DNA from: Bacteroidota bacterium
GTDB taxonomy: Bacteria > Bacteroidota > Bacteroidia > Flavobacteriales > Flavobacteriaceae
Length of the DNA stretch: 46,697 nucleotides
Assembly (NCBI GenBank): GCA_023390775.1
Contig: JAEWCF010000010.1
Coordinates: 1-46,697 of the forward strand
Direction: 5' to 3'
The notes below the pieces were generated by a model. That model saw only the letters and a list, made by a program, of their open reading frames with translations, ran no database searches and was not told the DNA's origin. The first letter of the stretch is position 1, and each line of letters opens with the position of its first letter. Of this stretch, positions 31,106-39,361 are shown piece after piece. A program made the position numbers and the translations under genes.

Positions 31106-33418
31106 ATGAAACGAGTATTACTCCTTGCCCTGTCCATCGGGGGCTTTTTGCAGGCCCAGGACCTCCCCGCCGAAATGTTCTACTCCGCCGACGGCCGCAT
31201 CCTACATACGGGTGGCCAGCCCGCGACCGGATTTTTTGATCCGGCGCTGATCCGCGATGTCAATTTGACTTTTTCGCAGTCCAATTATTGGCAGTTGCTG
31301 CAGATGAACTACGCCAGCGAGACCGAACTTGCCGCCAGCCTCACCGTTGACGGGGTGACGTATGAAAATGTCGGGGTGAGGTTCAGGGGGAACACATCGT
31401 ACACCCAGACGGGCACTTCCCAAAAAAAATCATTCGCCATCAGCCTTGATTTTGTCGACCCCGAACAAAATGTCATGGGATACAACAGCCTGAAATTCAA
31501 CAATGCCCATCAGGATCCTACCTTCATGCGCGAGGTTCTGTACAACCGGATGGCGGCGCGCCACACCCCGATTGCCAAGGGGAATTTCATCCATTTGTAC
31601 ATCAATGGCGAAGATTGGGGGCTTTACCCAAGCATCCAGGATATCGACAAGATTTTCCTCGAAGAATGGTGGACCAGCAATGACGGCGCCCGCTTCCGGG
31701 CGAATCCCAATGACGGACCCGCGGGGGGAACCTGGGGCGATGGCACGGCCGGAATGAATTACCTGGGCTCGTCGGAGGCGTCCTATCAGCAGTATTACAG
31801 CCTGAAATCCAGCGATATCGAAGACTCGTGGCAGAAACTTATCGACGCTTGCCAAATCCTGAACACGGCCACGGTTGCGAATAAAGAGGCTGTTCGGGCC
31901 AAACTTGACATCGACAAGGTTCTTTGGTATCTGGCCGTCGAAAACATTTTTACCGACGACGACAGCTACGTCATGAAAGGCAAAATGGATTACATGATCT
32001 ACTACGAGCCGGAATCCGACCGGACCGTTCCGTTTGAATACGACGGCAATTCGACGTTCCAGGCCATGGCCGCGACCACCTGGACCCCGTTCAAGAACGC
32101 GACAAATGTCAACTACCCGCTGATCAACAAGTTGCTCAACATACCGGAGTGGCGGCAGCGCTACCTGGCGCATTACCGCACGATCCTCAATGAAACGTTC
32201 ACCACGGCAAATGCGAATGCCCTGATCGATGCGATGGATGCCCAAATCGGCGACCTGGTTGAAGCCGACCCCAAAAAACTGTATTCCAATTTTCAATACA
32301 CGACGGGTATCCCCGCACTCAAGACTTTTGTGAACAACAGGCGCAATTTCCTGGTCAATCATCCCGAAGTCGCACAGGTTGCGCCGGTGATCGCATCGGC
32401 TCCCTATTTTAACGACGCACTGGAAATCTACGAGCCGCCCTTCGCAGGCCAACCGGCACACATCCGCGCCAGCGTCACCTCGACCAATGGCATCAGCAAG
32501 GTCAACCTGTATCACGCGACCGGGCTCGTTGGCAATTTTGGGGTTATCCAGATGTATGACGATGGTGCCCACAACGATCTTGCCGCCGGCGATGGGATTT
32601 TTGGCGCGTCGATCCCTGCCTATGAAGCCAACACTTTCGTTCGCTACTACGTCGAGGCGCTTGCCGGGAATTCCTCGCAATCTGCATCGTATCTTCCCCC
32701 AGGGGCGGAACACGACATATTCGTTTATACGGTCCAGGCCCTTTCGGCACCCAATGGGATCGTGATCAATGAGTTTATGGCCAGCAATACGACGGGTGAT
32801 GTTGATGAGGCCGGCGATGTAGAGGACTGGATCGAACTTTTCAACAATACCTCGCAGGACGTGGATTTGAGCGGATACTACCTTTCGGACAACCTTTCGA
32901 ACCTGGTCAAATGGCAATTCCCGGCGGGCACCATTATCCCTGCCGATGGTTACCTGATTGTCTGGGCCGATGACGAGGTGGCCGAAGGCCCATTGCACGC
33001 AAGCTGGAAGATTTCGGCCTCCGGAGAGGAACTGGTGCTTTCCAATCCCGCGCAGCAAATCGTGGACTCCCATGTTTTCGGAACGCAAGTAACCGATTTG
33101 GCATCGGCACGCATCCCCAACGGAACCGGCGAATTCGTGCAGCAGGCAGCGACTTTTGGAATCAACAACGAGACGCCACTTGCCGTTCACGATACCGGAT
33201 TCGGCTCCTTTTCAATAGTGCCAAACCCTACCGACGGCATAATATCCCTTTCCGGTCAAATAGGAGACGGCGCTCCGATTTCTCTCTACGACATGTTGGG
33301 CCGGCGCAGCGAAATCGGGACTTTTTCCAATGGCGTTGCGGTCGATCTCAGTCATTTTCCGTCCGGACTCTATCTTTTGGAATGCGGAGGACTTGTCAAG
33401 AAAATCGTGATTCGCTAG
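31106..33418 (+). CDS. secreted CotH kinase-like protein with lamin-tail and T9SS domains
   Basis: 770 aa. Signal peptide (about 1-18); CotH-like domain about 40-420 (GVRFRGNTSY, KKSFAISLDF, SLKFNNAHQDPTFMREVLYN, VPFEYDGNSTF); a beta linker about 430-545; a lamin-tail domain about 550-690 (IVINEFMASN, EDWIELFNNTSQDVDLSGYY, LVKWQFPAGTIIPADGY); and a type A T9SS sorting domain (FSIVPNPTDGIISLSGQIG to the end). CotH proteins phosphorylate spore-coat proteins in Bacillus; activity of Bacteroidota homologues is unknown. Its stop overlaps the convergent TIGR02588-like gene by 4 nt in a CTAG palindrome. Confidence 0.88.
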   Translation: MKRVLLLALSIGGFLQAQDLPAEMFYSADGRILHTGGQPATGFFDPALIRDVNLTFSQSNYWQLLQMNYASETELAASLTVDGVTYENVGVRFRGNTSYTQTGTSQKKSFAISLDFVDPEQNVMGYNSLKFNNAHQDPTFMREVLYNRMAARHTPIAKGNFIHLYINGEDWGLYPSIQDIDKIFLEEWWTSNDGARFRANPNDGPAGGTWGDGTAGMNYLGSSEASYQQYYSLKSSDIEDSWQKLIDACQILNTATVANKEAVRAKLDIDKVLWYLAVENIFTDDDSYVMKGKMDYMIYYEPESDRTVPFEYDGNSTFQAMAATTWTPFKNATNVNYPLINKLLNIPEWRQRYLAHYRTILNETFTTANANALIDAMDAQIGDLVEADPKKLYSNFQYTTGIPALKTFVNNRRNFLVNHPEVAQVAPVIASAPYFNDALEIYEPPFAGQPAHIRASVTSTNGISKVNLYHATGLVGNFGVIQMYDDGAHNDLAAGDGIFGASIPAYEANTFVRYYVEALAGNSSQSASYLPPGAEHDIFVYTVQALSAPNGIVINEFMASNTTGDVDEAGDVEDWIELFNNTSQDVDLSGYYLSDNLSNLVKWQFPAGTIIPADGYLIVWADDEVAEGPLHASWKISASGEELVLSNPAQQIVDSHVFGTQVTDLASARIPNGTGEFVQQAATFGINNETPLAVHDTGFGSFSIVPNPTDGIISLSGQIGDGAPISLYDMLGRRSEIGTFSNGVAVDLSHFPSGLYLLECGGLVKKIVIR

Positions 33419-33780
33419 GGCAGATTGAAGGAAATTGATTTTACGGATGGCAATCTAGTTCCCGATGAATCCGGAAAGGCCAGCATCGCCTCGCGCCTTG
33501 AATTTGCAGGGACGTAGTCGATAAACAAAGGCACTTCGGTATTTCCCTGCATGAACGTGATGTTCGCGGCTTCGGCGGTTTCCCCTCCCCTGTTTTCGAT
33601 ACTGATTTTATAAAGGCAGCATTCCCCGGGCATCGACACTACCGTGATGTCAAGTTTTGGCGGCGACTTGCGTCCTGCAAAAACCTGTACGGCCAGATAC
33701 CCAACAACCGCCGCGAGCGTGACAAGCCCGAAGATAAAAGTGGCAATTTCAACGCCGTTGTGCTTATTTTTCTTCGTCAT
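33415..33780 (-). CDS. TIGR02588-like membrane-anchored protein
   Basis: 121 aa. One N-terminal membrane helix (FIFGLVTLAAVVGYLAVQVF), then an exposed beta domain with YKISIENRGGETAEAANITF. It matches my memory of the TIGR02588 family, usually encoded next to TIGR02587. Here it overlaps that gene by 17 nt and follows it. No function is known. Confidence 0.75.
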   Translation of the reverse strand: MTKKNKHNGVEIATFIFGLVTLAAVVGYLAVQVFAGRKSPPKLDITVVSMPGECCLYKISIENRGGETAEAANITFMQGNTEVPLFIDYVPANSRREAMLAFPDSSGTRLPSVKSISFNLP

Positions 33781-34612
33781 TTGAGTCGATGATTAACCTT
33801 CCGGCAGAAGCCCCGATCGAAGCAGGCACCGCCAATACGATGATTTGAGCGATGACGATGAAAAAACCGTGGTCATCAACGCGTCTGAAATATAACAGCA
33901 GGAGAAACGAAACGGCAAAGGAGAGCGCGTAGATTAGCGCCACCAGGCCGGCAATGTGAAACCAACCCGTAGGATCGTGCGAGCGGCCTTTGAATTCACT
34001 GAAGAAGCAGACGATCGCGCAAAGCCCGAGGGATAAGAGCAGCATCAAAAAAAGTTGGGTGGGCGAACTGTTGATCGCGATTAAAAGGATTTCCTCGGTA
34101 GGCGCGACGGCAGATCCAAACAGCGTGGCCCCGCAAATTGACAGGATGATGATCTCAAAAATTTTTGAAAACCGGCCGGAAGTCCCCTCCATTCCCGTGC
34201 TCTTGGTGTCCGAAGGCCCGAGTTGCGAAGTCCCGACCGAAATGCCGATGGCCACGATCATGGACTCGGTGATGGTCTTGCCCAGGATTTCGTTTACCGA
34301 CATATTGCCGTCGATTTGGCCGATCAGCCACAAAAAAAAGAAGCTCACCAAAAAGGCCAGCCCGATCTCTTCCACCGAATCCCAGCAAAGATCGCCAAAG
34401 GTTGCGTCCCGCCTCATGCCGGCAAACCGGTTGTAGCCCAATAAAAGCAAATAGGTAAACCCGATGCACGACAAAAGCGCTTCGGGCGAGGCGATGAATC
34501 CGGCCCACCATACCTCCATCGTGTAAATCAAGGGAAGGCTGAAAAGCAATCCGCCAACGATGCCCCGGCCATATTCCTGGAGGGTCTGGATGGAAGTTGA
34601 GATTCTGGCCAT
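33764..34612 (-). CDS. TIGR02587-like integral membrane protein
   Basis: 282 aa with about seven to eight membrane segments, for example GGLLFSLPLIYTMEVWWAGF, LSCIGFTYLLLLGY, IGLAFLVSFFFLWLI and LVALIYALSFAVSFLLLLYF. Conserved-looking loop residues include EVWW, VAPTEEILLIAI and a GTSQLG loop. It matches the TIGR02587 family of unknown function. It overlaps its partner gene. The 31-bp gap to the E1 gene upstream holds a weak hairpin followed by a T-run. Confidence 0.75.
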   Translation of the reverse strand: MARISTSIQTLQEYGRGIVGGLLFSLPLIYTMEVWWAGFIASPEALLSCIGFTYLLLLGYNRFAGMRRDATFGDLCWDSVEEIGLAFLVSFFFLWLIGQIDGNMSVNEILGKTITESMIVAIGISVGTSQLGPSDTKSTGMEGTSGRFSKIFEIIILSICGATLFGSAVAPTEEILLIAINSSPTQLFLMLLLSLGLCAIVCFFSEFKGRSHDPTGWFHIAGLVALIYALSFAVSFLLLLYFRRVDDHGFFIVIAQIIVLAVPASIGASAGRLIIDSNDEEK

Positions 34613-34643
34613 GGCTAAATTTACAAAAAAACCCGGCGGGCCG
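34613..34643 (-). terminator. possible terminator after the E1 gene
   Basis: Minus strand CCCGCCGGG followed by seven T residues directly after the E1 stop codon. The stem is only 3-5 bp including G-T pairs, so this is a weak terminator at best and read-through into the TIGR02587-like gene is possible. Confidence 0.35.
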
Positions 34644-36806
34644 CTAATATTCGAGCAATTCGAGGATTTTGGCCTTCACTTTTTCGGCCGATGGCACCAT
34701 TGTTTGTTCCAAAGTGGCATTGAGCGGGATCGCGGGCAGGTTCTCCGACCCGATGACCATCACCGGCGCATCTAGGCTGCGGAAGCATTTTTCCTGAATT
34801 AAACCGGCAAGGCTTCGCGCGAATGAATTGTTCACCGGTTCCTCGGTCACCACAAGGCATTTCCTGGCCTTTTTCACTGATTTGACGATCGTTTCCTCGT
34901 CCAACGGATAAAGCGTCCGCAAATCCACGATTTCCACGTTTTGGCGCATCTCCGCCGAAGCATTCAGCGCCCAATGCACGCCCATGCCGTAGGTAATGAT
35001 GCTGATGGTCTCCTGATCGTCCTGCGGCCAGATTTCCTGCACCACGTTGGCCCTTCCAAACGGAAGCACATAATCCTCCGACGGTTCGTTGACGCGCGCG
35101 GCATCGGTGCCCTTGACCTTGGACCAGTAAAGCCCTTTGTGCTCCAGGATCACCACCGGATTCGGGTCGTGGTAGGCGGCCTTCATCAAGCCTTTCAAAT
35201 CGGCGCCGTTGCTCGGGTAGGCGATCTTGATCCCGCGGATGTTGGTCAAAACGCTTTCCACCGATGAGGAATGGTAAGGCCCGCCGCTGCCGTAGGCTCC
35301 GATCGGCACGCGAAGAATCATCGACACCGGCCACTTGCCGTTGGTGAGGTAGCACGAGCGCGCGACCTCGGTAAAAAGCTGGTTGAGCCCCGGCCAAATG
35401 TAATCGGCGAACTGGACCTCAACGATTGGTTTCAGGCCCACGGCCGACATGCCCACCGTCGAACCTACGATGAACGCCTCCTGGATCGGGGTATTGAAAA
35501 CCCGGTTGTCGCCAAACTTCTGCGCAAGCGTCGCGGCTTCCCGGAACACGCCGCCAAGCCTGCCGCCCACGTCCTGTCCGTAAAGCAAACACTCCTTGTT
35601 TTCGCGCATGAGTTCCTCGACGGCAAACAGCGCACAGTCCACCATAACCACCTTGTCCTCGCGTTCGGGACTGCGCTCGCCTTTCTCTTCAGTGATAGGC
35701 GTTGGGGCGAAATCGTGCGTGAAAAGGTCTTCCGGGCGCGGGTCCTCGGCCTGTTGGGCCAGTTCGAAATCGCGCAAGACATCGGCCCTGGCGCTATTTT
35801 CAAGATTTGCGATCTCGTCTTGTGAAAATCCGGCGTCGAGCATCTGGCTGATCAGCACCGGATACGGATCGCGGGACCTTGCCTCGTCCAAATCGTCGCG
35901 GTACCACTCCATCCTGACCCCGGAAGTATGGTGGTTCAAAAGCGGCACTTTCGCGTGCACCAAAAATGGCCTGCGCTCCGTACGTATCGTTTCGATCACT
36001 TTTTTGAGGGTCAGGTAACTCTCGGTAAAATCGGCGCCGTCAATGGAAACGGCCTCGATCCCGTGAAAGCCCTTCGCATAGTCATACGCGTTCTGCGCGC
36101 GCGTCTCGGCCGCATTCGCCGAAATGTCCCAGCCGTTGTCCTGCACCAGATATAAAATCGGAAGTTGTTTGAGAGCCGCCATCTGCAACGCCTCGGCTAC
36201 TTCGCCCTCGGTCACCGAAGCATCACCCAGCGAACACACAACAACCGGTTTTTGCCCCTCGATTCCCAAAGGGGAAGTTTGATCAACATAACTAAAATCA
36301 TCTTGATCATATCGTCCTGTCCCCCCCTCGGGGGCTAGGGGGCTTATATCTCCCTCTCCTTTGGAGAGGGCCGGGGTGAGGCCTTCCTTGTACCAGAATC
36401 CCATCGCCGCACCCGTGGCCGGAATCGCCTGCATCCCCGTCGCGGAGGACTGGTGCGGAATTTTGGGTTTGTCGGCATCGCGCAGGCTGGGATGGCAGTA
36501 GTACGTCCGTCCGCCTGAAAATGGGTCGTCGCGCTTGGCCATCAGCTGCAGCATCATGTCATATGGCCGCATCCCGATGCCCAGCATGAAAGCGTCGTCG
36601 CGGTAATACGGAAACGCAAAATCCTGCGGCAAAAGCTGCATCGCCGCGGCAATCTGGATCGCCTCGTGCCCGCGCGACGTCGCATGCACATACTTTGACA
36701 CGATCTTGAAATTTTCCTCGTAAAGTTCGGTCATCGCCTTGGCCGTCGCCATCGTGGCGAACGCTTTTTCAAAGATCTTTTTATTTATTTTCTCCAAAAC
36801 TTCCAT
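34644..36806 (-). CDS. fused E1 alpha-beta subunit of a 2-oxoacid (branched-chain) dehydrogenase
   Basis: 720 aa. Start at MEVLEKINKK; the 17 codons before it are read from a repeat tract. Residues 1 to about 370 are E1 alpha (SRGHEAIQIAAAMQLLPQDF, ThDP/Mg motif GDASVTEG...QDNGWDIS). From about 385 to the end is E1 beta (VGGRLGGVFREAATLAQKFG, NTPIQEAFIVG, LRTLYPLDEETIVKSV). It decarboxylates a 2-oxoacid and passes the acyl group to E2. Branched-chain substrates are likely because ilvE and E2 are neighbours. A 43-residue insert (codons at 36252-36380) between KEG and KPVVV is made of repeat sequence; family members usually have a short linker here. It lies on the surface before the ThDP motif, so it may be tolerated. 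Confidence 0.92.
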   Translation of the reverse strand: MEVLEKINKKIFEKAFATMATAKAMTELYEENFKIVSKYVHATSRGHEAIQIAAAMQLLPQDFAFPYYRDDAFMLGIGMRPYDMMLQLMAKRDDPFSGGRTYYCHPSLRDADKPKIPHQSSATGMQAIPATGAAMGFWYKEGLTPALSKGEGDISPLAPEGGTGRYDQDDFSYVDQTSPLGIEGQKPVVVCSLGDASVTEGEVAEALQMAALKQLPILYLVQDNGWDISANAAETRAQNAYDYAKGFHGIEAVSIDGADFTESYLTLKKVIETIRTERRPFLVHAKVPLLNHHTSGVRMEWYRDDLDEARSRDPYPVLISQMLDAGFSQDEIANLENSARADVLRDFELAQQAEDPRPEDLFTHDFAPTPITEEKGERSPEREDKVVMVDCALFAVEELMRENKECLLYGQDVGGRLGGVFREAATLAQKFGDNRVFNTPIQEAFIVGSTVGMSAVGLKPIVEVQFADYIWPGLNQLFTEVARSCYLTNGKWPVSMILRVPIGAYGSGGPYHSSSVESVLTNIRGIKIAYPSNGADLKGLMKAAYHDPNPVVILEHKGLYWSKVKGTDAARVNEPSEDYVLPFGRANVVQEIWPQDDQETISIITYGMGVHWALNASAEMRQNVEIVDLRTLYPLDEETIVKSVKKARKCLVVTEEPVNNSFARSLAGLIQEKCFRSLDAPVMVIGSENLPAIPLNATLEQTMVPSAEKVKAKILELLEY
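36252..36380. repeat. 129-nt C-rich palindromic repeat inside the E1 reading frame
   Basis: On the coding strand: CTCACCCCGGCCCTCTCC, AAAGGAGAGGG, then AGCCCCCTAGCCCCCGAGGGG, an AT-rich spacer with TGATCA twice, then CTTCCCCTTTGGGAATCGAG. Pairs include CCCTCTCC/GGAGAGGG and CCCCCGAGGGGG. Codon use and composition differ strongly from the flanking sequence. The length is 43 codons with no stop. It encodes LTPALSKGEGDISPLAPEGG and further residues rich in D, G and S. Confidence 0.85.
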
Positions 36807-36812
36807 CAAACT

Positions 36813-36846
36813 TCTGTTAACTGTAAACCGTAAACTGTAAACTATC
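36813..36846. repeat. ACTGTAAACCGTAAACTGT words in the E1 leader
   Basis: Degenerate 10-11-nt words (TTAACTGTAAACCG, TAAACTGTAAACTATC) immediately upstream of the E1 start codon, in its untranslated leader. Confidence 0.7.
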
Positions 36847-36876
36847 AGGGCAGACATTTCCCGCTATTGCCTTTAT

Positions 36877-36896
36877 CTTTTTCCTACCGGAAAAAG
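36877..36896. other. 8-bp hairpin after ilvE
   Basis: CTTTTTCC TACC GGAAAAAG, a perfect 8-bp stem with tetraloop, 11 bp after the ilvE stop on the minus strand. No T-run follows, so it may act as a processing or 3'-end signal. The core TTCC-TACC-GGAA recurs in the terminator at 40045. Confidence 0.6.
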
Positions 36897-36906
36897 GATA
36901 TCGGCG

Positions 36907-37983
36907 CTATCGGGGCTGCGCCTGCGAACTTGCGACGGGTACGATCCATCCAAATTTGTCTTCCACCCTCCCCGACCGGATATCGGCCAGCGTCTTCAAA
37001 ATGTCGTCAGCCACGGGATTACCTGCGGGCAGCTTGATCGAGAAATCATTGTTCCCGATTTCCTCCACCATCGCGATGTTCACCGCGGTGCCCACGCCAA
37101 AGGCCTCCTCGAGCGTTCCGTTCTCCGACGCCTCGCGGATTTCAGTAATGGTGATCGGGCGCTCGGTTACCTCGAATCCCTTGTCGCGCAAAAGCTGCAT
37201 GACACTCATTCTGGTTATTCCCGCCAGCACCGAGCCGTTCAGGTTCGGCGTGATGAATTTGCCCGCGATCTTGAAGAAGATGTTCATCGTCCCCACTTCC
37301 TGAATATACTCGAAATCGTGCGCGTCAAGCCACAGGACCTGGTCGTAACCTTGTGCCTTGGCGTATTCGGTCGGTCGGATGGCTGCGGCATAGTTCCCCG
37401 CGGCCTTGGCCTCGCCCGTGCCGCCATTTACGGCGCGGACGTATTTTTTTTCGGCGTAAAGCCTGATCCGCTTGCTGAAGAATGGCCCCGCCGGCGACGC
37501 CATGATGATGAACTTGTAGGTCGTGGCCGCGCGCATCCCGATGAACGGTTCGTCGGCATACATGAACGGCCTCAAATAGAGCGTCGAACCTTCGCTTGTC
37601 GGTACCCATTCGCGGTCGATGTCCACCAGGCGGCGAAGTCCTTCCACGAAAAGTTCTTCCGGGAATTGCGGCATGCCCATCCGGTCGGCCGAATGGTTCA
37701 GGCGCTTTGCATTTTCGACGGGCCTGAAGAGCATCGGGTTTCCGTCGGCGCCCATTGTCGCTTTCAAACCTTCAAAGATCGCCTGGCCGTAGTGCAACGC
37801 CATGGCGGCGGGATGTGTCGGGATCAAATCGAGCGGTTCGATGCGCGGGTTTTGCCATTTGCCGTCGGCGTAGTCGCAAACAAACATGTGGTCGGTAAAG
37901 GCCTTGCCCATCATGATGTTGTTGATGTCCTGGTTTGCGACGCGCGATTGCGGAGTTCTCTTCTCGGTGATGTTGTATTCCAT
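36907..37983 (-). CDS. ilvE: branched-chain amino acid aminotransferase
   Basis: 358 aa, fold-type IV PLP enzyme interconverting leucine, isoleucine and valine with their 2-oxoacids. Hallmarks: ALHYGQAIFEGLKA (about 62-75), K193 in GGTGEAKAAGNYAA (PLP lysine), GYDQVLWLDA, EVGTMNIFF and GVGTAVNIAMV. Length fits the class II BCAT form. It lies 18 bp after the E2 gene and 100 bp before E1, so its products can feed the dehydrogenase. Confidence 0.95.
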   Translation of the reverse strand: MEYNITEKRTPQSRVANQDINNIMMGKAFTDHMFVCDYADGKWQNPRIEPLDLIPTHPAAMALHYGQAIFEGLKATMGADGNPMLFRPVENAKRLNHSADRMGMPQFPEELFVEGLRRLVDIDREWVPTSEGSTLYLRPFMYADEPFIGMRAATTYKFIIMASPAGPFFSKRIRLYAEKKYVRAVNGGTGEAKAAGNYAAAIRPTEYAKAQGYDQVLWLDAHDFEYIQEVGTMNIFFKIAGKFITPNLNGSVLAGITRMSVMQLLRDKGFEVTERPITITEIREASENGTLEEAFGVGTAVNIAMVEEIGNNDFSIKLPAGNPVADDILKTLADIRSGRVEDKFGWIVPVASSQAQPR

Positions 37984-38001
37984 AGTTGTGTTTTTTGCAA
38001 C

Positions 38002-39282
38002 CTAGATTGCGGTATTGATGTCGAATTTTTCAAGATGGTCGCCCACGCGGCGCAGGAACGATCCGCCCAGATGCCCGTCAACCACACGGTGATCGAACGA
38101 GAGCGACAGGAACATCATGCTCCTGATCGCAATCTCGTCGCCCTTGCCAGTGGTGATGACCTCCGGCCTTTTCTTGATGATCCCGAAGGCCAGAATCGCG
38201 ACCTCGGGCTGGTTGATGATCGGCGTGCCCATGAGGCTGCCAAAGGTCCCGACGTTCGAGATCGTAAAGGTGCTTCCCTGGATGTCGTCGGGTTTGAGTT
38301 TGTTGTTGCGCGCGGCATCGGCCAGGCGGTTGACGTCGGCGGCGAGCTCGTGCATCTCCTTTTTATCGGCGTTCCGGACAACCGGAACGATGAGATTTCC
38401 CGAAGGAAGCGCCGTCGCCATCCCGATGTTGATGTCACCCTTGACCACAATTTTATTGCCGTCCACCTGAACATTGATCATCGGGAATTCGGCGACAGCC
38501 TTGGCCACCGCCTGCACGAAAACGGGCGTGAAGGTCAGCTTCTGGCCGTATTTTTCCTGGAAAGCGTCCTTGTTGGCGTTGCGCCAGTTGACCAGATTTG
38601 TCACATCGGCCTCGAGGTACGAAGTCACATGCGGCGAGGTCTGCTTGGAATAGACCATGTGCCCGGCGATCATCTGGCGCATGCGGTCCATCTCGACGAT
38701 GCGGTCGGTCTTTTCGTTGAACGTAATATTGGGTTTGGGGAAGGTTGTGGGTTTTGGGTTTTGCGTATTGGGTATACTCTTAATAGGATATTTGCGGTGC
38801 TTTAAATATTCGAAAACGTCACTCTTACGGATGCGGCCATCTGTTCCAGTTCCGGGTATCGCCTGGACTTCCTCGAGGGACAGGTTTTCCTTTTGGGCGA
38901 TGGAGATGATCAGCGGGGAAAGGAAGTGGCTTGTGGCTTGTGGCTTGTGGCTAGAAAACTGCCGGTTTTGGGTTGTGGGTTGTGGGTTTTGAGACTGATG
39001 ACTTACGACTGATGACTGATGACTTACTGAAGGCTGAGAGCTGACAGCTGAAGGCTCGATCACCGCAACAACCTCCCCCACCTTCACCACATCACCTTTG
39101 CCAAAACGCAATTCTTTGATTACGCCCGAGACAGGCGAGGGCACATCGCTGTCCACCTTGTCGGTCGCGACTTCCAAAATCGTTTCCTCGGCTTCCGCGA
39201 AATCGCCCACGGCCTTGAGCCAGGAGATGATGGTTGCTTCGGATATGCTTTCGCCCATTTTGGGCAGTTTGATTTCAGTCAT
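38002..39282 (-). CDS. dihydrolipoamide acyltransferase E2 of a 2-oxoacid dehydrogenase
   Basis: 426 aa. Lipoyl domain 1-77 with K42 in TDKVDSD as the lipoylated lysine; E3/E1-binding domain about 120-160 (LIISIAQKENLSLEEVQAIP); catalytic domain about 190-426 with H398 and D402 in FDHRVVDG. Linker 1 (78-119, rich in S, Q, H) and linker 2 (about 166-187, PNTQNPKPTTFPKPN) are encoded by the same repeat words that fill gaps elsewhere in the window. Such linkers are usually Ala/Pro-rich and flexible, so low-complexity sequence is tolerable here. It transfers acyl groups to CoA. Its lipoyl group depends on a LipB-type pathway such as the one at 17587. Confidence 0.93.
   Translation of the reverse strand: MTEIKLPKMGESISEATIISWLKAVGDFAEAEETILEVATDKVDSDVPSPVSGVIKELRFGKGDVVKVGEVVAVIEPSAVSSQPSVSHQSSVVSHQSQNPQPTTQNRQFSSHKPQATSHFLSPLIISIAQKENLSLEEVQAIPGTGTDGRIRKSDVFEYLKHRKYPIKSIPNTQNPKPTTFPKPNITFNEKTDRIVEMDRMRQMIAGHMVYSKQTSPHVTSYLEADVTNLVNWRNANKDAFQEKYGQKLTFTPVFVQAVAKAVAEFPMINVQVDGNKIVVKGDINIGMATALPSGNLIVPVVRNADKKEMHELAADVNRLADAARNNKLKPDDIQGSTFTISNVGTFGSLMGTPIINQPEVAILAFGIIKKRPEVITTGKGDEIAIRSMMFLSLSFDHRVVDGHLGGSFLRRVGDHLEKFDINTAI
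38728..38778. repeat. GGGTTTTG words inside E2 (linker 2)
   Basis: TATTGGGTTTGGGG, TTGTGGGTTTTGGGTTTTGC and GTATTGGGTATA: degenerate GGGTTTTG words as at 8057 and 39290. Coded on the other strand as a Pro/Asn/Thr linker. Confidence 0.8.
38926..39057. repeat. three repeat classes inside E2 (linker 1)
   Basis: From left to right: GTGGCTT four times (38926-38952), GGGTTGTGGGTTGTGGGTTT (about 38972-38992), then GACTGATGACTTACGACTGA and following AGCTGACAGCTGAAGG words (38993-39057). Each class also occurs in gene-free DNA in this window (43453-43486, 8057-8110, 8151-8206). All three keep the E2 frame open. Confidence 0.88.
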
Positions 39283-39287
39283 TGTTT

Positions 39288-39361
39288 AGATGTTTTGGGT
39301 TCTGGGTAGTGGGTTTTGGGTTCTCAAAACCCATTGCTCATAACTCATAACCCATTACTTT
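39288..39361. repeat. GGGTTTTGGG/CATAACTCATAACCC tract upstream of E2
   Basis: GATGTTTTGGGTTCTGGG, GTAGTGGGTTTTGGGTTCTC, then the inverse AAAACCCATTGCTCATAACT and CATAACCCATTAC. The two halves are partly complementary (GGGTTTTGAG-like against CTCAAAACCC). It fills the whole gap between the paaY stop and the E2 start. Confidence 0.75.

Noticed and set aside
36252..36380. Frameshift or pseudogene in E1
   Set aside because: The insert is exactly 43 codons without stop, and both flanking domains are complete.
38002..39282. E2 reading frame broken by repeats
   Set aside because: All repeat classes keep the frame open and the lipoyl and catalytic motifs are intact.
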